Below are positions 34,519-46,307 of a DNA stretch of 64,000 bases, piece after piece; positions within the stretch are counted from its first letter, which is position 1, and every line of letters begins with the position of its first letter. The DNA comes from Petunia secreta (Eukaryota; Streptophyta; Magnoliopsida; Solanales; Solanaceae): the NCBI GenBank assembly GCA_029990175.1, contig JARKIP010000011.1, positions 22,914,001-22,978,000 on the forward strand, written 5' to 3'. The notes beneath the pieces are model-generated. The model saw only the letters and a list, made by a program, of their open reading frames with translations. It made no database searches and was not told the origin of the DNA. The translations under genes were made by a program, and so were the position numbers.

Positions 34519-35569
34519 CACTACTAAAAAAACACAGTTCTCCCACCACTACTGTGCGACCGAAAATCGGTTTGTGCAGTTGTGCGACCGATTTTCGGTC
34601 GCACAAACCACGGAAAAAATAAAATCAAAATGTGGTCGAAGAGGCGACCGCTTGTGAGTCACTGAAAAATTAATTTTTTAGTCAAAGCTATGCGTCGGTC
34701 GCCTAACTCTGTATGAAAACGGGGCAGCAGCCCTTTCTTCCCCATTTCAAAATACCCAAAACCCATCCAATCCCTAAAAACCGAACCCCCCCCCCCCACC
34801 CCATAACCAACTATCCACCATTACATACCCCATATAACTTTAAATTACTACTCTATAATCTCCAACATAACATCTAACACAATCTACACCTACTAATTCA
34901 AGGTAAATTTCATTTTTTAGTAATTTTTGTTATTTTTTAAAAAACTCAAATAATGACTTTTTAATTCACTTTTTTTTTTGTAATTATTGGGTGGATAGCA
35001 CATTGGTGAATCATAGTTACATGTGATTGGATCCCAAACAAAGTTGAGGTAATTTTTTTTTTTTTTGGTTTAATAATCCGAATTTATATATATATTTTTA
35101 AATAATTCGGCCTATATGTTGTTTACATGTTAGTTGTTAGTTATAATTGGTTTATTCTATATAATGTGATGTCGAGTAAGTTGTTTTGGGTTGATGAACT
35201 TTAAATATAGGGTTGTGATGTTTGGGATTAATTATAGTAATTGTTGTGATTTGTTGGAATTGTTTGGTAGAGTTGTTTGCAATGTGTTGCTGCCTTGCCA
35301 TGGGTTGTGGTGTTTGGGATAGTTGCTATGCATTTAAAGTTAGGGTTTTGGTATTGTTGTTTGCACTCTTCATGTTTGGATTATTTTATGCCTAAACCGG
35401 ATAAATTGTATGCGTTTTGTATTGCATTGCTAATAGTAATTAATATGGAATTCAAACGGACCACCGGATATTAAAAAAAGGCTAGGATTATTAAAAATCG
35501 TACCTATTAGATTGTTTTCAATTGTTCAATTTTTGCGTAGATATGGACTTTAACGCATGTCGTTTGTGA

Positions 35570-36904
35570 ATGGACAATCGACTTTTCCCCGGTCGGCGGG
35601 GGATAAGGCCTGAATTTGAAGAGGGTCTTCAGGAATTTGTTGCTTTAGCAAAAACAACCGAACCTTTTATAAGGCGTGGTACAATTAAGTGTCCCTGCAT
35701 AAATTGCAAATGCTACACCCTCCAAGATATAACGACCGTACAACTGCATCTGTTAGATAGGGGGTTTATGCCAGATTACTATATTTGGCGTTATCAGGAA
35801 AGCAGCTACAACACATGTGTTGTTGAACTGTCCCGAAGTCACGCCTTATTACAAGTATGTTTTATTTTAATGGTACCCACTAAATTGTGACTAACATAAG
35901 TATTCTTTCTAATGTAAATTTCTTCGTTGCATAACGCAGTCACTTTGTTGCTGAATTTGGTCCAAATGCAGTCAGTGATCATTTTACAAATTGGTTTACC
36001 TCATTTGTAAGTGTTATAGAAACTCATATATTTTTCCATTGATTTAAAAACCTTACTACCGTCATCGAATTCTGACTAATTTACACTAATCCATTTAATT
36101 TTAATATAGGTAAACAATCCGGTGAATGGCATCAATTTTGATTTTTTGCGACATATATGTCATGGCCCATATTACGAGTATAAAAAGATGAATACATACT
36201 TCGTAAATGGGTACAAGTTTCATACACACAGCTGGTCAGAGGGTAAAAAAACCTACAACAGCGGTGTGTCCGTGAGTGCTGGAACTGGTGACCAGAGGGG
36301 CGACTCTGAGTTCTACAGAGTGATTGAGGAGATCTTAGAGGTTGAGTATAGAGTTGGATGGCCTCATAAAAGATTGGTTCTCTTCAAGTGCAAGTGGTTT
36401 GATCCAGGTAGCAGGGGTACGCGGGTGGATTCGAGTTCAAAGCTAGTTGAGGTTAATCACAGAAGGTCATATGGAAACTATGATCCTTTCATCATTGCAC
36501 AGAATGTAAAACAAGTATGGTTTGTTCCTTACCCTCGGACGAAGAACGCATCAAAAGCAAAGGCCAAATCCAAGTGGTGGGCGGTTCTTAAGGGAAAACC
36601 GGTGGGATTAATTGAAGTACCTGATAGGTTAGATGTTGCATACCAGAATGAGGTCTCAACTGTTCCCTTGATAGCGGATATTGAACTTGCAGACAATTTG
36701 CGACATATTGATGGGACGTATGACCCGGTGGCTGCATCTGAATTTAGTCATGCAAAAAACCCGGCTAGTTTTGGAGAAGGAACTTCAAGGGCATACGAGG
36801 ATGATGAAAACATAGATAGTGACGAGCCATCCGAGGATGAAATTGCTAGTGACTATGAATCGGATGATGAAGTTGATGGAACCTATTTGTACTTTGTAGT
36901 TTAG
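35570..36904 (+). pseudogene. CACTA TNP2 transposase with internal deletion
   Basis: The first part (35570-35890) is the transposase-associated N-terminal domain: IKCPCINCKCYTLQDITTVQ followed by HLLDRGFMPDYYIW. The second part (36122-36904) is the C-terminal DUF4216-like domain: YFVNGYKFHTHSWSEGKKTY, LVLFKCKWFD, NYDPFIIAQNVKQVWFV, and then an acidic tail ending at TAG 36902-36904. The normally large catalytic centre (several hundred residues) between them is missing, so no transposase activity is possible. It is homologous to the remnant at 26450-26770. Confidence 0.85.
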
Positions 36905-37053
36905 TATTAATTACCTACTGTAATGTACATATGAACATAATATGATTTATGTATTCTCATTTTCTGATTGTGATGTGCTTACTTAGTTGATAAATTTATT
37001 TATTCTCAGCACTTTAGATTGATGTATTCTCATTATATAGTTGATAAATCAAT

Positions 37054-37308
37054 TTGAATGTTTCAACAGGGATGGACAAGTTATGCTCTAAAGTTTTTAG
37101 AAGAAGGTCGGGCAAGAGACCTGTGGGCGAGACTTCAGGTTCTGCGGGTGATGACAGTCAGACCTCACAGGTCCCGCATTCGCTGCCTACTGATGCCCCA
37201 TCTAGTTATGATCCAGCTTTTTTCAGCCCCCCTGGCCCATATCAGGTATCACTTATTACCCCGTCTCAGTTGCCTCCTGTATGGCAGTGGACATTCCCTA
37301 GCGACTGA
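37054..37308 (+). pseudogene. N-terminal remnant of the second CACTA gene (TNPA-like)
   Basis: It reads VPHSLPTDAPSSYDPAFFSP, nearly the same as VPHSLPTEALSGYDPDFFRP near 26090 in copy 1. The reading frame runs straight into the right subterminal repeats, so the rest of the gene is deleted. Confidence 0.7.
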
Positions 37309-37460
37309 AATTCGGTCGCATAGTGGTCGAAGTTTCGACCAATTTTCGGTCGCAGGGCTTTTTGTTACCATTAATTCTCTGACCACCCGTATCGGTCGCC
37401 GATCGGTCGACTTGGCGACCGATTTGGTGGTCGGAGAACTGTGTTTTTTTAGTAGTGAAG

Positions 37461-38101
37461 AGACCATTTACTATATTAATCTCTATCACTTTCAAATTTA
37501 CTCATAAGAATTTGCAATTACTTTTTAAAAATGAGTTAAAATCATTTAATAAGAAGTGTAAATTTGAGAAGAACCTTAATAGCTTATGATCTTCGATTAA
37601 ATAAATTATTTTGAACTACAGAAAAGGTAAAAAGAATCAAATGAAATGAAAATCAAATGAAATGAACCGCATGAAGTAAGATATTTATATTTTTTCCAAA
37701 TCCTTATCCAAGCTTTACCCCTATATAAAAAAAAAACAAAAAACAAAAAAAGGACTGACAGTATGGTTCTTTATACTAAATGTTGATTTCGTAATTAGCA
37801 AGAAAAAAAGGAAATTGGCTTCCTTTATCACCCACTCTTGCTTTGAAAGTACTTGATAATGGATTTCATGTGCCATGTTTATACAAATTTCTTAGATAAA
37901 TTTGCAAATAACTGAGGGGAAATGGAAAAAGCATCTTTACATATTGCTAAAACTCATCTGCCATGAAACAGAGGACAGAGAAATTGAGAGACGTGGACAT
38001 TCAGATTTCAGATTTTATCGTAAGATTTACAAAGCAAAACAATAATGATTATGAAGCCTACTTTTGTTGCTTATTGTTCTTTTGATTTGAGCTAGCAGTG
38101 T
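37461..38101. other. Spacer between CACTA copy 2 and the LINE
   Basis: AT-rich, with an A-rich tract at 37726-37751. No gene is recognised. Confidence 0.55.
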
Positions 38102-40741
38102 ATTTCACCTTGGCAATCAAATAACTGCTCTAACAAGATCATCTCCAAAATAGTCTCCAACAGACTAGCTGCTATTTTACCCAAACTCATCTCAGAAAAC
38201 CAGTCTGGCTTTATTAAAGGAAGACTTATAACTGAGAACATCCTCCTCACTCAAGAGATTGTGCAAAGTATGGGTAAAATGAAGAATGCTAATCATACTG
38301 TGATTAAACTGGACATGGCAAAAGCCTACGACAAAGTTTCATGGCTATTCCTGACCTCAGTTTTAAGAAAGATGGGCTTTTCTGAAGTGTTCATTGACAT
38401 GATATATAGATTGGTGTCTGATGTCTGGTACTCCATATTGATCAATGGAACTAGATCAGGTTTCTTTCACTCCACCAGGGGTCTTAAACAAGGGGACCCC
38501 CTATCTCCTGCTCTCTTTGTTCTTGCAGCTGAAGCCTTCTCTAAGGCTTTGAATCAACTTCACAACATAGAAGGCTTCATCCCAATTTCATTGCAAATGA
38601 ATGGCCCTCTCATCAATCATCTTTGTTATGCAGATGATTTGGTCATTTTTTCTTCTGGTGATACTAGATCAGTGAAAATGATTATGAAGGTGATTAAGAA
38701 TTATGAAGGCATATCAGGACATGAAGTGAACAAGGAAAAGAGTTTTTTCTTAACTCCATCCCACACTCCAGAATCTCAAAGACAGTTGCTTAGTGATATA
38801 ACCAGGTACAAACATCAGGAGTTCCCGTTCAAGTACCTTGGTTGTCCAATTTACTGTGGGAGAAAAAAAATCTCCTACTTTTCAGACATCACATCAGCAA
38901 TCTTGAACAAAATTAATGGATGGCAGGGCAAACTCCTATTTATAGGAGGTAGAGCTACTCTCATTAAACATGTCTTACAATCCCAAACACTTCATTCATT
39001 GGCTGCAATCTCACCTCCTAAAACTGTCCTAAATCAGATAGAAAAATACATGGTAAATTTCTTTTGGGGACAAGAGGAAAATAAAAAGAAATTTCATTGG
39101 GCCTCTTGGACCAAGCTCTGTTATCCTTATTTTGAAGGAGGAGCAGGCTTTAAAACCATGGGAGATCTTTGTCAATCAAATGCAGCTAAGAGGTGGTGGA
39201 GAGTCAGAACTCAAGACAACTTGTGGTCAAGGTTCCTGCTAGCAAAGTATTGCAAAAGAAGCCATCCTGCATCCAAGTTATGGCAAAATGGAGATTCAAG
39301 CTGTTGGAAAGAACTTACAAAAATCAGGGAAAAAGTAGAGCCAAACATCCTTTGGAAGATCAATGAAGGAAGTAGTTCCTTTTGGTGGGACAACTGGACT
39401 GGTCTTGGTCCTCTCTCTGGTATAGTTAGTGAGCAATATTTCTCAACCTCCTTGAAAGTTAAGGCATGTATTAGGGATGGATGCTGGAATCAAGAACTAG
39501 TGTCATCATTAGTGCCAGCAGATATCTCTCAACACATCTTGAAAACTCATATTGGAGATGCTCTCTTAAGAGATGAGGCAATCTGGAAATTGTCTACAGA
39601 TGGTTTGTTTAGCAGTGCATCAGCATTTCAGAATCTGAGACAAAAAAATCATGAACTCCAGGTCTGGAAAATGATCTGGAAAAAGAACATTCCTTTCAAA
39701 ATTGCTTTCTCTCTATGGAGAGCAATTAAGAAAAAGCTACCTGTAGACGAAGCTCTATACAGGTTTGGTCAGCAGATTGTTTCAAGGTGTGTGTGCTGTA
39801 GCCAACCTAAGGAAGAGACTTTGGAGCATCTTCTTGCATGCAGTGAACCTGCAAAAACAGTCTGGCACTACTTTGCAGCACCTCTAGGAATTGATTCAAG
39901 GCCACAATGTCTGGGTGGAATTCTCCAAGCCTGGTGGAATGGAGATTTCACTAATCATAGACATAAAGCCTTATGTCAGGTCATTCCTCTGTTTATCTGT
40001 TGGGAGATTTGGAAAGCTAGATGTTCTGCTAAGTATGGGAAGCAGAAGTGCTCTACTGTAAGAATTAAAAATGAAATCTTGTTTCATGTTAGAGTCTACC
40101 TGAAGAAACAAGGTTTCTCGGAAGTGTTTGGTAAAGAATGGAGCAGGATTTGCATTGAAGTTAACTCATATCGACCCAAAATCTCAAGCTTTCCAGTCAC
40201 ATGGGAAATGCCCCCTCAGAACTTTGTAAAGATGAACACAGATGGTAGCAGCAATAAGGCAAACAGAATTGCAGGAATAGGAGGAATTTTGAGATGTGAC
40301 AAGGGGAATCTGATCATGGCTTTTGCAAAGAAGCTTATTTTCTGCTCTAACAACCAATCAGAGGCTAAGGCTGCAGCATTTGGCTTGCAGTGGTGCAGTC
40401 AACAGGGTATGAGGAACATTGTACTAGAGTTGGACTCACAGTTAGTTGTCAATATGATCAATGGCTCTGTTTCAGTCCCCTGTGAGCTTAAAGAAGACAT
40501 TAATGTCCTGAGAACTAAAGTGCAACAAATAAATGTCAAAGTAAAGCACTGCTTCAGAGAGGGAAATGGTGTAGCTGATTGTTTGGCAAAGCATGGTAGT
40601 AATTTTCAGGAAGCTCTCAAGACTGAGTTCTACTCAAATTTGCAAGATCTTCCTGCGGCAGCCAGGGGTCCCTTTAGAATGGACAAGATGCAGCTTCCAA
40701 CTTTTAGAATTAGACTAGTTAATGATAGAACTAACTCCTAG
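38102..40741 (+). pseudogene. LINE ORF2: reverse transcriptase, zf-RVT domain and RNase H (N-terminus missing)
   Basis: About 880 codons are open without a stop. The reverse transcriptase motifs are all there: NQSGFIKGRLITENILL, VIKLDMAKAYDKVSW (motif A), GLKQGDPLSPALFVLA (motif B) and CYADDLVIF (catalytic YADD). Then comes the plant zf-RVT domain near 39670-39880 (WKMIWKKNIPFKIAFSLWRA.., CVCCSQPKEETLEHLLAC) and an RNase H domain with its acidic residues in NTDGSSN, NQSEAKAAA, ELDSQLV and NGVADCLAKHG (40230-40600). The endonuclease and ORF1 are lost by 5' truncation, so this copy cannot start a new insertion by itself. A long undamaged frame suggests recent insertion. Confidence 0.92.
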
Positions 40742-41112
40742 ATTTTTGTAAATGTATTACAGCATTAGTAAAGAGGGTTACACCTCCATAGGAATTTTTT
40801 GGACTTCTTCTAAAATGGTAATCCTAATTAGTTTCTTCCTAGGACTCATAAGAGCTACTAAATGTAAATTAGAAGAGGAGACTTTAGCTTCTAAGTTAGC
40901 AAGTTTAGCTAAGTTAGATGTTAAAGTTAATTTGGAAATCTTTTGTACAGAGCTAGGTATATCTAGTTCCAATGGAGGATTTGAGGAGGTAAGGTGGTAT
41001 GTCCCCCTCCTTAACACCTTCTTTTTCTGGTTATTAATCTACGGGTAGGGGTCAATGCCAAACCCCCCTGCGTCTCTAGCAGGTTTAAAATAAAAAATAA
41101 AAAAAAAATGAA
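38102..41112 (+). mobile_element. 5'-truncated LINE (non-LTR retrotransposon)
   Basis: The coding frame begins abruptly in the first third of the reverse transcriptase, continues to a stop at 40741, and is followed by a 350 bp 3' region ending in an A-rich tail (41086-41112). Truncation at the 5' end and an A tail are the marks of target-primed reverse transcription. I could not recognise a target duplication with confidence, so the 5' boundary may be some tens of bases inside 38102. Confidence 0.85.
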
Positions 41113-41993
41113 AAATCTACCGTGGGATGACAAATAGCAATAGCAATACGATAAAAGACGACTGGTATTAATTATTATACTTTAATCACCAACAAGTACA
41201 TATCAACAATTTAAATCTTTACTGTTTATGTTGTTCTAAGTTAGAATGACTCTATCTAACCACATGAAAAACAATAAAGATAAATTAGCATTTTAATTTG
41301 ATGTAAAAACAAAATTTATATGGGGGAAAATAAAGAAGGCCATCTGAATAATTATCAATTTTTTTCTTGATTATTGAGAGCAGATACACTGTTGCTTTCG
41401 TACAGCATCATACTAATGAAGATCCATTTGATCTCTCACAATCAATTCAATATCCACACAAAAAGAAAAGAAAAGGCTGGTTTTTAGTCCTACATACAAA
41501 TAAGCAGATCACTGCAAGTCTGTAATGACGTTATATTGAAAATGAACACTACTCAGACGTCAGACCAAAGGAGGATGAGTAGTGTTTTTCAAAATAAGGA
41601 TTTTAAATTAGCTTCTCAAATTATTGATTATCACTTTAGGAAATAGTAGGTTTGTTTGATTATTTCCTTAGACAAGATTATTGGATCAAATCTGGACGAC
41701 GTCTTTTTCTTTAAGCAATAATAAGCTTAATTTTTTTTAAAAGCATGTCTAAATCAAAGTTTGAACCCCTTTAACCTCAATTAGACACAAAAGGAGGTGA
41801 TTGACCAGTGAACAAAATATCAGTAGTTATCAAGTAGTGGTGTTTAGGTCATCTATATATGTTTCGTTTTTGCAAACTCTTTATATGTATATTTAACGGA
41901 ATATAGTATATAATTTACTTTTTGTCTTTTGAAATGATTGGGAACATCATAGTAATTTTTCTAACTTTTCAAGTAGTAATAAAATTTTAAATT
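41113..41993. other. AT-rich spacer after the LINE
   Basis: No gene, repeat or RNA feature is recognised. Confidence 0.55.
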
Positions 41994-42104
41994 ATGCTGA
42001 ATTACCACTCCAAATCAGAGGGCTCATCAACATGGATAGATGGGGCATTCTATGCTGAATTACCACTCCAAATCAGAGGGCTCATCAACATGGATAGATG
42101 GGGT
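41994..42104 (+). repeat. Tandem duplication with a 58 bp period
   Basis: A unit starting atgctgaattaccactcc recurs exactly 58 bp later at 42052, with at least 50 bases identical, before the copies diverge at cattct versus tatctc. A short open frame spans it, but I do not recognise the protein. Confidence 0.9.
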
Positions 42105-42187
42105 ATCTCTACTTTTAGAATGTCAGATGTGAAGAACTCTACTGTCACCTTTGATCCTCTTGAAGCCTTAGATAATTGTATGGAGAT

Positions 42188-43421
42188 TATGGGTGTCAAA
42201 CGGGTATACGGGTCCGGGTTCGGGTTGTAAAATTGTAATCCCGCAGGTTCCGGGTACGGGTTTAAATTACGTGTTTTTAACGGATACGGGTTTCGGCTAG
42301 AAAAAAAAACCCGTGCGGGTTCGGGTCTTAGCGGGTAGGGGTACGGGTCGGGTCTTAACAAATCGGGTTTGGCTACGGGTTATAATTTTATTTTTTAATA
42401 ATATTATTTTAAATACTTAAAACAAATTAAAAAATGATCAATAGGAAAAACTCAAAGAGTTACTTTATTTAAGATACTTGAACTATTAAAGTCTTAAATA
42501 TTAAACTTTCAAATTTAAAAAGTGTAACATCAAAACTATAATGAAAATTCAAATTACAAATTTAAATATGTCTAATTCTTTGTATAATTTCTTCCATGTC
42601 ATTTCCATCATGCTTCGGTGTAGGTGCCATTGATGGTGCTTGATCACTTAACAGAATTTTTTCAAGGTTATCATCTTGTTCTAGTGAGTCTTCAATTCCT
42701 TGATTTCTTCGCTCCGATCTAATCCAGTCTCGTAAACAAACTAGAACGTCCAAAGCATTATTACCCAAAGAGTGGCGGGTACCACCTATCATTTGTCTTC
42801 CTTGGCTAAATGCACTTTCTGATGCAACTGTTGAAACTGGTACAGCTAAAACATCTCGGGCTATGTAATTCAAAATATTTTATGTAGTGAATTAAATAAT
42901 TATATTTTTCTAATAAATACGATCCCATAATTACTTTGTCCGATTCCAAGTAGCTTATTTTCTGAGGTATATATCGAAATTAATAGTTGAAGTTTTATAC
43001 CATATTAGAGTAATATATATTCAAACTTCAAAGTGTTGATTTATTATGAAATATAAAGTATTTTTTTAATTAAATAAATAATTTGTTTCTCTTGAACATA
43101 TTTCACTACTAACAATATGGACACACAACAAATTAAACCATGAGTGGAAAATTTGTGTATACATTTCTCTCCACGTACAAGTTTTATTACTCAGTTTATT
43201 TTAACGGGTACGGGTACGGGTATATCCATTAATACCCCATAATTTTGACGGGTCTTAACGGATACGGGTATTTGTTAAGAAAAAAAAATTCGTTCGGGTA
43301 GGGGTATTTTAGGGGGTCTACGGGTCCGGGTCCGGGTTTTTGCGGGTCCGGGTGGGGTCGGGTTTTAATGAGTCCGGGTCCGGGTTTTGACGGGTAGACC
43401 CCTACCCGTTTGACACCCATA
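42188..43421 (-). mobile_element. hAT transposon remnant (1.2 kb) with GGGTACGGGT-rich subterminal repeats
   Basis: The inverted ends read TATGGGTGTCAAACGGGTA. The 8 bp flanks are ATGGAGAT (42180-42187) and ACGGAGAT (43422-43429), a 7 of 8 match. Within the ends are many cgggt(t/a)cgggt motifs at 42200-42380 and 43200-43400. The middle keeps a piece of hAT transposase. Confidence 0.88.
42562..42873 (-). pseudogene. hAT transposase C-terminal dimerisation domain fragment
   Basis: The minus strand reads YIARDVLAVPVSTVASESAF and then GGTRHSLGNNALDVLVCLRD. This is the signature of the hAT family C-terminal dimerisation region (xxPxSxxxSExxFS and the following ALxxxxDW block). About 103 codons are left; the zinc finger and catalytic core are gone. 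Confidence 0.85.
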
Positions 43422-43457
43422 ACGGAGATAGAACAAATTTGGAGGTCCTAGTATTGT

Positions 43458-43647
43458 CAGATGCGGATTCAAAATTTGAACCTTATGGGTTCTAAATTTT
43501 AGAGTAATGATTTCAATAGTTAGTAACTGGGTTCTCGATTTGATTTTTAGATATGTTTAGAGTAATTTTTTTAACTCAAATACACTGTCCGCGCCAAACA
43601 TACTGGGTTCTGCCGAACCCGCATACAATACTCTACATCCACCCTTG
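43458..43647. mobile_element. hAT-type MITE, 190 bp
   Basis: A perfect 8 bp target duplication AGTATTGT flanks it (43450-43457 and 43648-43655). The ends are CAGATGCGGATTC and, inward from the right, CAAGGGTGGATGTAG, related to the ends of the element at 75-1079. No coding sequence is present. Confidence 0.9.
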
Positions 43648-43655
43648 AGTATTGT

Positions 43656-45768
43656 ATAGGATGGATACCTCATCTTACCAAGTGCATTTTCTTCATCTCA
43701 AATATACCAAGGGTACCTTGTGCTATCCTTCAAAATTAGCAGGGAGATTGTTTTTGCCAAGTCAACTCCCTCAACTCTCATGTATTCTTTTGATGAAAGA
43801 TGAAAAAAATGCGTAGTTGGTATTTAAAAAATTAAAAAATAAATAAATTTTAAATGAAATGAGTGGAAGAGTAAATTGCTGAGTAATGTCGTCTTTCGGC
43901 GGGACGAGCAACCATAGCTCGAACCCACCATCATATCGTCAGTTCATCCATCCGATAGTTTGATTATTTCGGCCTTCAGTTTTATAAGGTTTCTTCCTGT
44001 AGGCTGTTGATAGCTCAGTATATCTTTCAATTCCCAATTCTTACTACGAGGAGTCTACAACTTTATCTTTGCTACATAATAGAATAGAGATATTTTTAGA
44101 AAATAAAATAGAACAAATTATGTGCTTTTCAAAGTAGACGGTGAAGAGTGACAATCCACCAGTTCCATGTGACATTTTTTGATGAGTCAAGAAAGTTAAT
44201 TCTTTAGCAGGGAAAAGATGATGCAAACTTAGAAATTATATTATCCAATGGATATAAGTGGTGGACAAAAATGCCCCTATAGGATACAATTCTTCTCCCA
44301 ATTCTTACGAGTTTTATCCAAAATCATCTAGGATACTCAAGTCATTATGATTCTTACAGAATAGTTGAAGCAACATAAAATAAAGAAGATAAGGAAAATC
44401 TCGTATGGGTGATAATTCAGATTTGTGTTGTTTATATAAAATTAGTACTACTACATTAATTATTTTTGTTTTATTAGTACATAAAAATCATCATATGTAC
44501 TTGCACCAATTTTCTCTACCTGAATTTTACAAAAATCTCATTTGAAATGTGACATGACATCAAAAAATAAAATATTACTTAATTAGACCAAATTAATGTA
44601 CTCAATCTTATTATACCCATAGGGGTGTTTGGTAGGCCTTTGAGGAGTGGCTAACATATGTATTAAATCCTGCATAATTTATTACACTGTTTGATAAGTG
44701 TTTTGGACCTGGTAGTAAAAAAGATACGACTCATACAAAGTTTGGTTGGATTTTTCAATTTCTGCATATCGATTTATCCCTAGCTCTTTTAATACATAAT
44801 ACCTGCATAAAATAGTAAGAATATGTGCGTATTATTTTGTACATGGTAGGAGGTAAAACAATAATATATGTACTAACTATAGATGGATTAAACATCAAAA
44901 GGACAGAATTATCTCTGCCAATTTACTTAAAACTTTTTTGCAAAGAATGACTAAATTATTTTTTTATAAAAAAAAATAGATAGTTTTGCGACAAAAATAC
45001 ACAAAGTTAAAGATGGTAAAGAGGATAATAAGAAACATAAATCTTTTACATAAAAGAAAAATTAAAATACATATAATTTAAATTAGGAAAAATTACGCCA
45101 GAAGACAACCCTAATAGCTAAATTGTAATACATAATGATATTTTTACAATATTTACACAACATGCCAATAGTTTCCACTTAATCTCTTTCTTTCTTCTCC
45201 TCCACCCATCCATCCACCAACCCGCCCTCCCCTTCCCCCATTGCTTGCGACTAGCCAATCGTCATTGTTGTTGTTCCTCTGACGAAGTAAATCTACCACC
45301 ATCCCTGCTACTATTGCTGTTATCACTGTTATTACTGCTACACTATAGCGGCGCTGCTCTGATCTCGTGTTTTCTTAGGTTTTCCGATTTACTCCTTTTT
45401 TTTTCCTTTTATATGTGTATATATGTGTATGTAGTATGTATATATTTGTAATTTTTTGTATATAAATACGTATATCCTTGTATTTTTGTATATTATGGCT
45501 ATCCCCATTTTTGTATGTGTATATGCATTGTATATATGTGTATATCTAGAGTAGAAAATTTATGGATAAATTACACCACATATAACTTTATGAATCTTAT
45601 TTAATTACTAAACATAGAGATACTTTGATTTCTTTAAAAAAAAAAAAAATAGCAACATTTTAAAATTTTATTACAAAATATAGCAAAAATCTAAAAATTA
45701 TGGGTAAAATAAAATAACAAACCCTAACATCTCTTTATCTTCTCTCTCTTCCTTTCTCTCTCACACAC
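43656..45768. other. Spacer with TA/TG microsatellite, no gene recognised
   Basis: AT-rich sequence. An imperfect tatatgtgtatatgta microsatellite occupies about 45411-45545. A CT-rich stretch at 45735-45765 borders the gypsy LTR. I see no exon structure. Confidence 0.55.
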
Positions 45769-46307
45769 TGATGCAGGGTAAACCTACGAAAGCGATAATG
45801 AGATAAAAACGAGACGAGACTTACACTAAAGTTCGAGTAGCAACGAAGAACTTGTTCCGTTACACCCCAAACGATTGGAAAGAATCACCTACGCTAAGCA
45901 ACTATCCTCAAGAGACACGAGGCTCTAGCAAATAGAATGACCGAAGACGGATTGAAGAGCAACTTGGATTCATCCAATTGATTCAAGCCAAAATGGTTAC
46001 AATGTCAAGAGCAATGCTCATTTAATGTGTTTTGTGTTCAAAGTAAGGTAAAGAGCAATAAATGAAAGAGGGGTGTATTTATAACACCCCTTTACAAGTT
46101 TTCCTAGATTCTGGTCCGCAGCTGCCCAAGTGTTCATCGCGATCGCGCAGGGATATATGCGATCGCAAGGCACACTTAAATGCTGGGTCACGCGATCGCG
46201 CGAGACAAGGCGCGACGGCGAAGACAAAATGATTCCTCTTCGCGATCACGATGGTGTGCACGCGATCGCGAAGAACAAAAGTTCAGCTTCAGGCAGTAAG
46301 CTCAGCA
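45769..46307 (-). repeat. Putative 3' LTR of the gypsy element
   Basis: The minus strand begins TGCTGAGC after a purine-rich CAGGGGAGCACC and ends GCATCA. A TATAAATA box is near 46083-46076. The partner LTR is not in the window, so the limits are provisional. Confidence 0.45.
46139..46269 (+). repeat. Four copies of the palindrome GCGATCGC in the gypsy LTR
   Basis: Perfect copies are at 46139-46146, 46159-46166, 46192-46199 and 46262-46269, with a degenerate fifth near 46238. They sit upstream of the putative TATA box on the minus strand, where LTR enhancers would be. Confidence 0.85.

Larger units (their letters stand above)
34519..37457 (+). mobile_element. CACTA (En/Spm) transposon deletion derivative, copy 2
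   Basis: The ends are CACTACTAAAAAAACACAG and, inward from the right, CACTACTAAAAAAACACAG, a perfect match over at least 19 bases. The 3 bp target duplication AAG is present on both sides (34516-34518 and 37458-37460). Subterminal GACCGA/TCGGTC repeats occur at 34557-34700 and 37310-37440. The interior on + has the N-terminal and C-terminal parts of a TNP2 transposase, with the catalytic middle deleted, and the first exon or so of the second gene. It is about 700 bp upstream of the VPE-B start. Confidence 0.92.

Noticed and set aside
45245..45451. Leu/Ser-rich 68-codon frame that could look like a signal peptide.
   Set aside because: It comes from CT-rich and TA/TG microsatellite DNA and has no partner exon.
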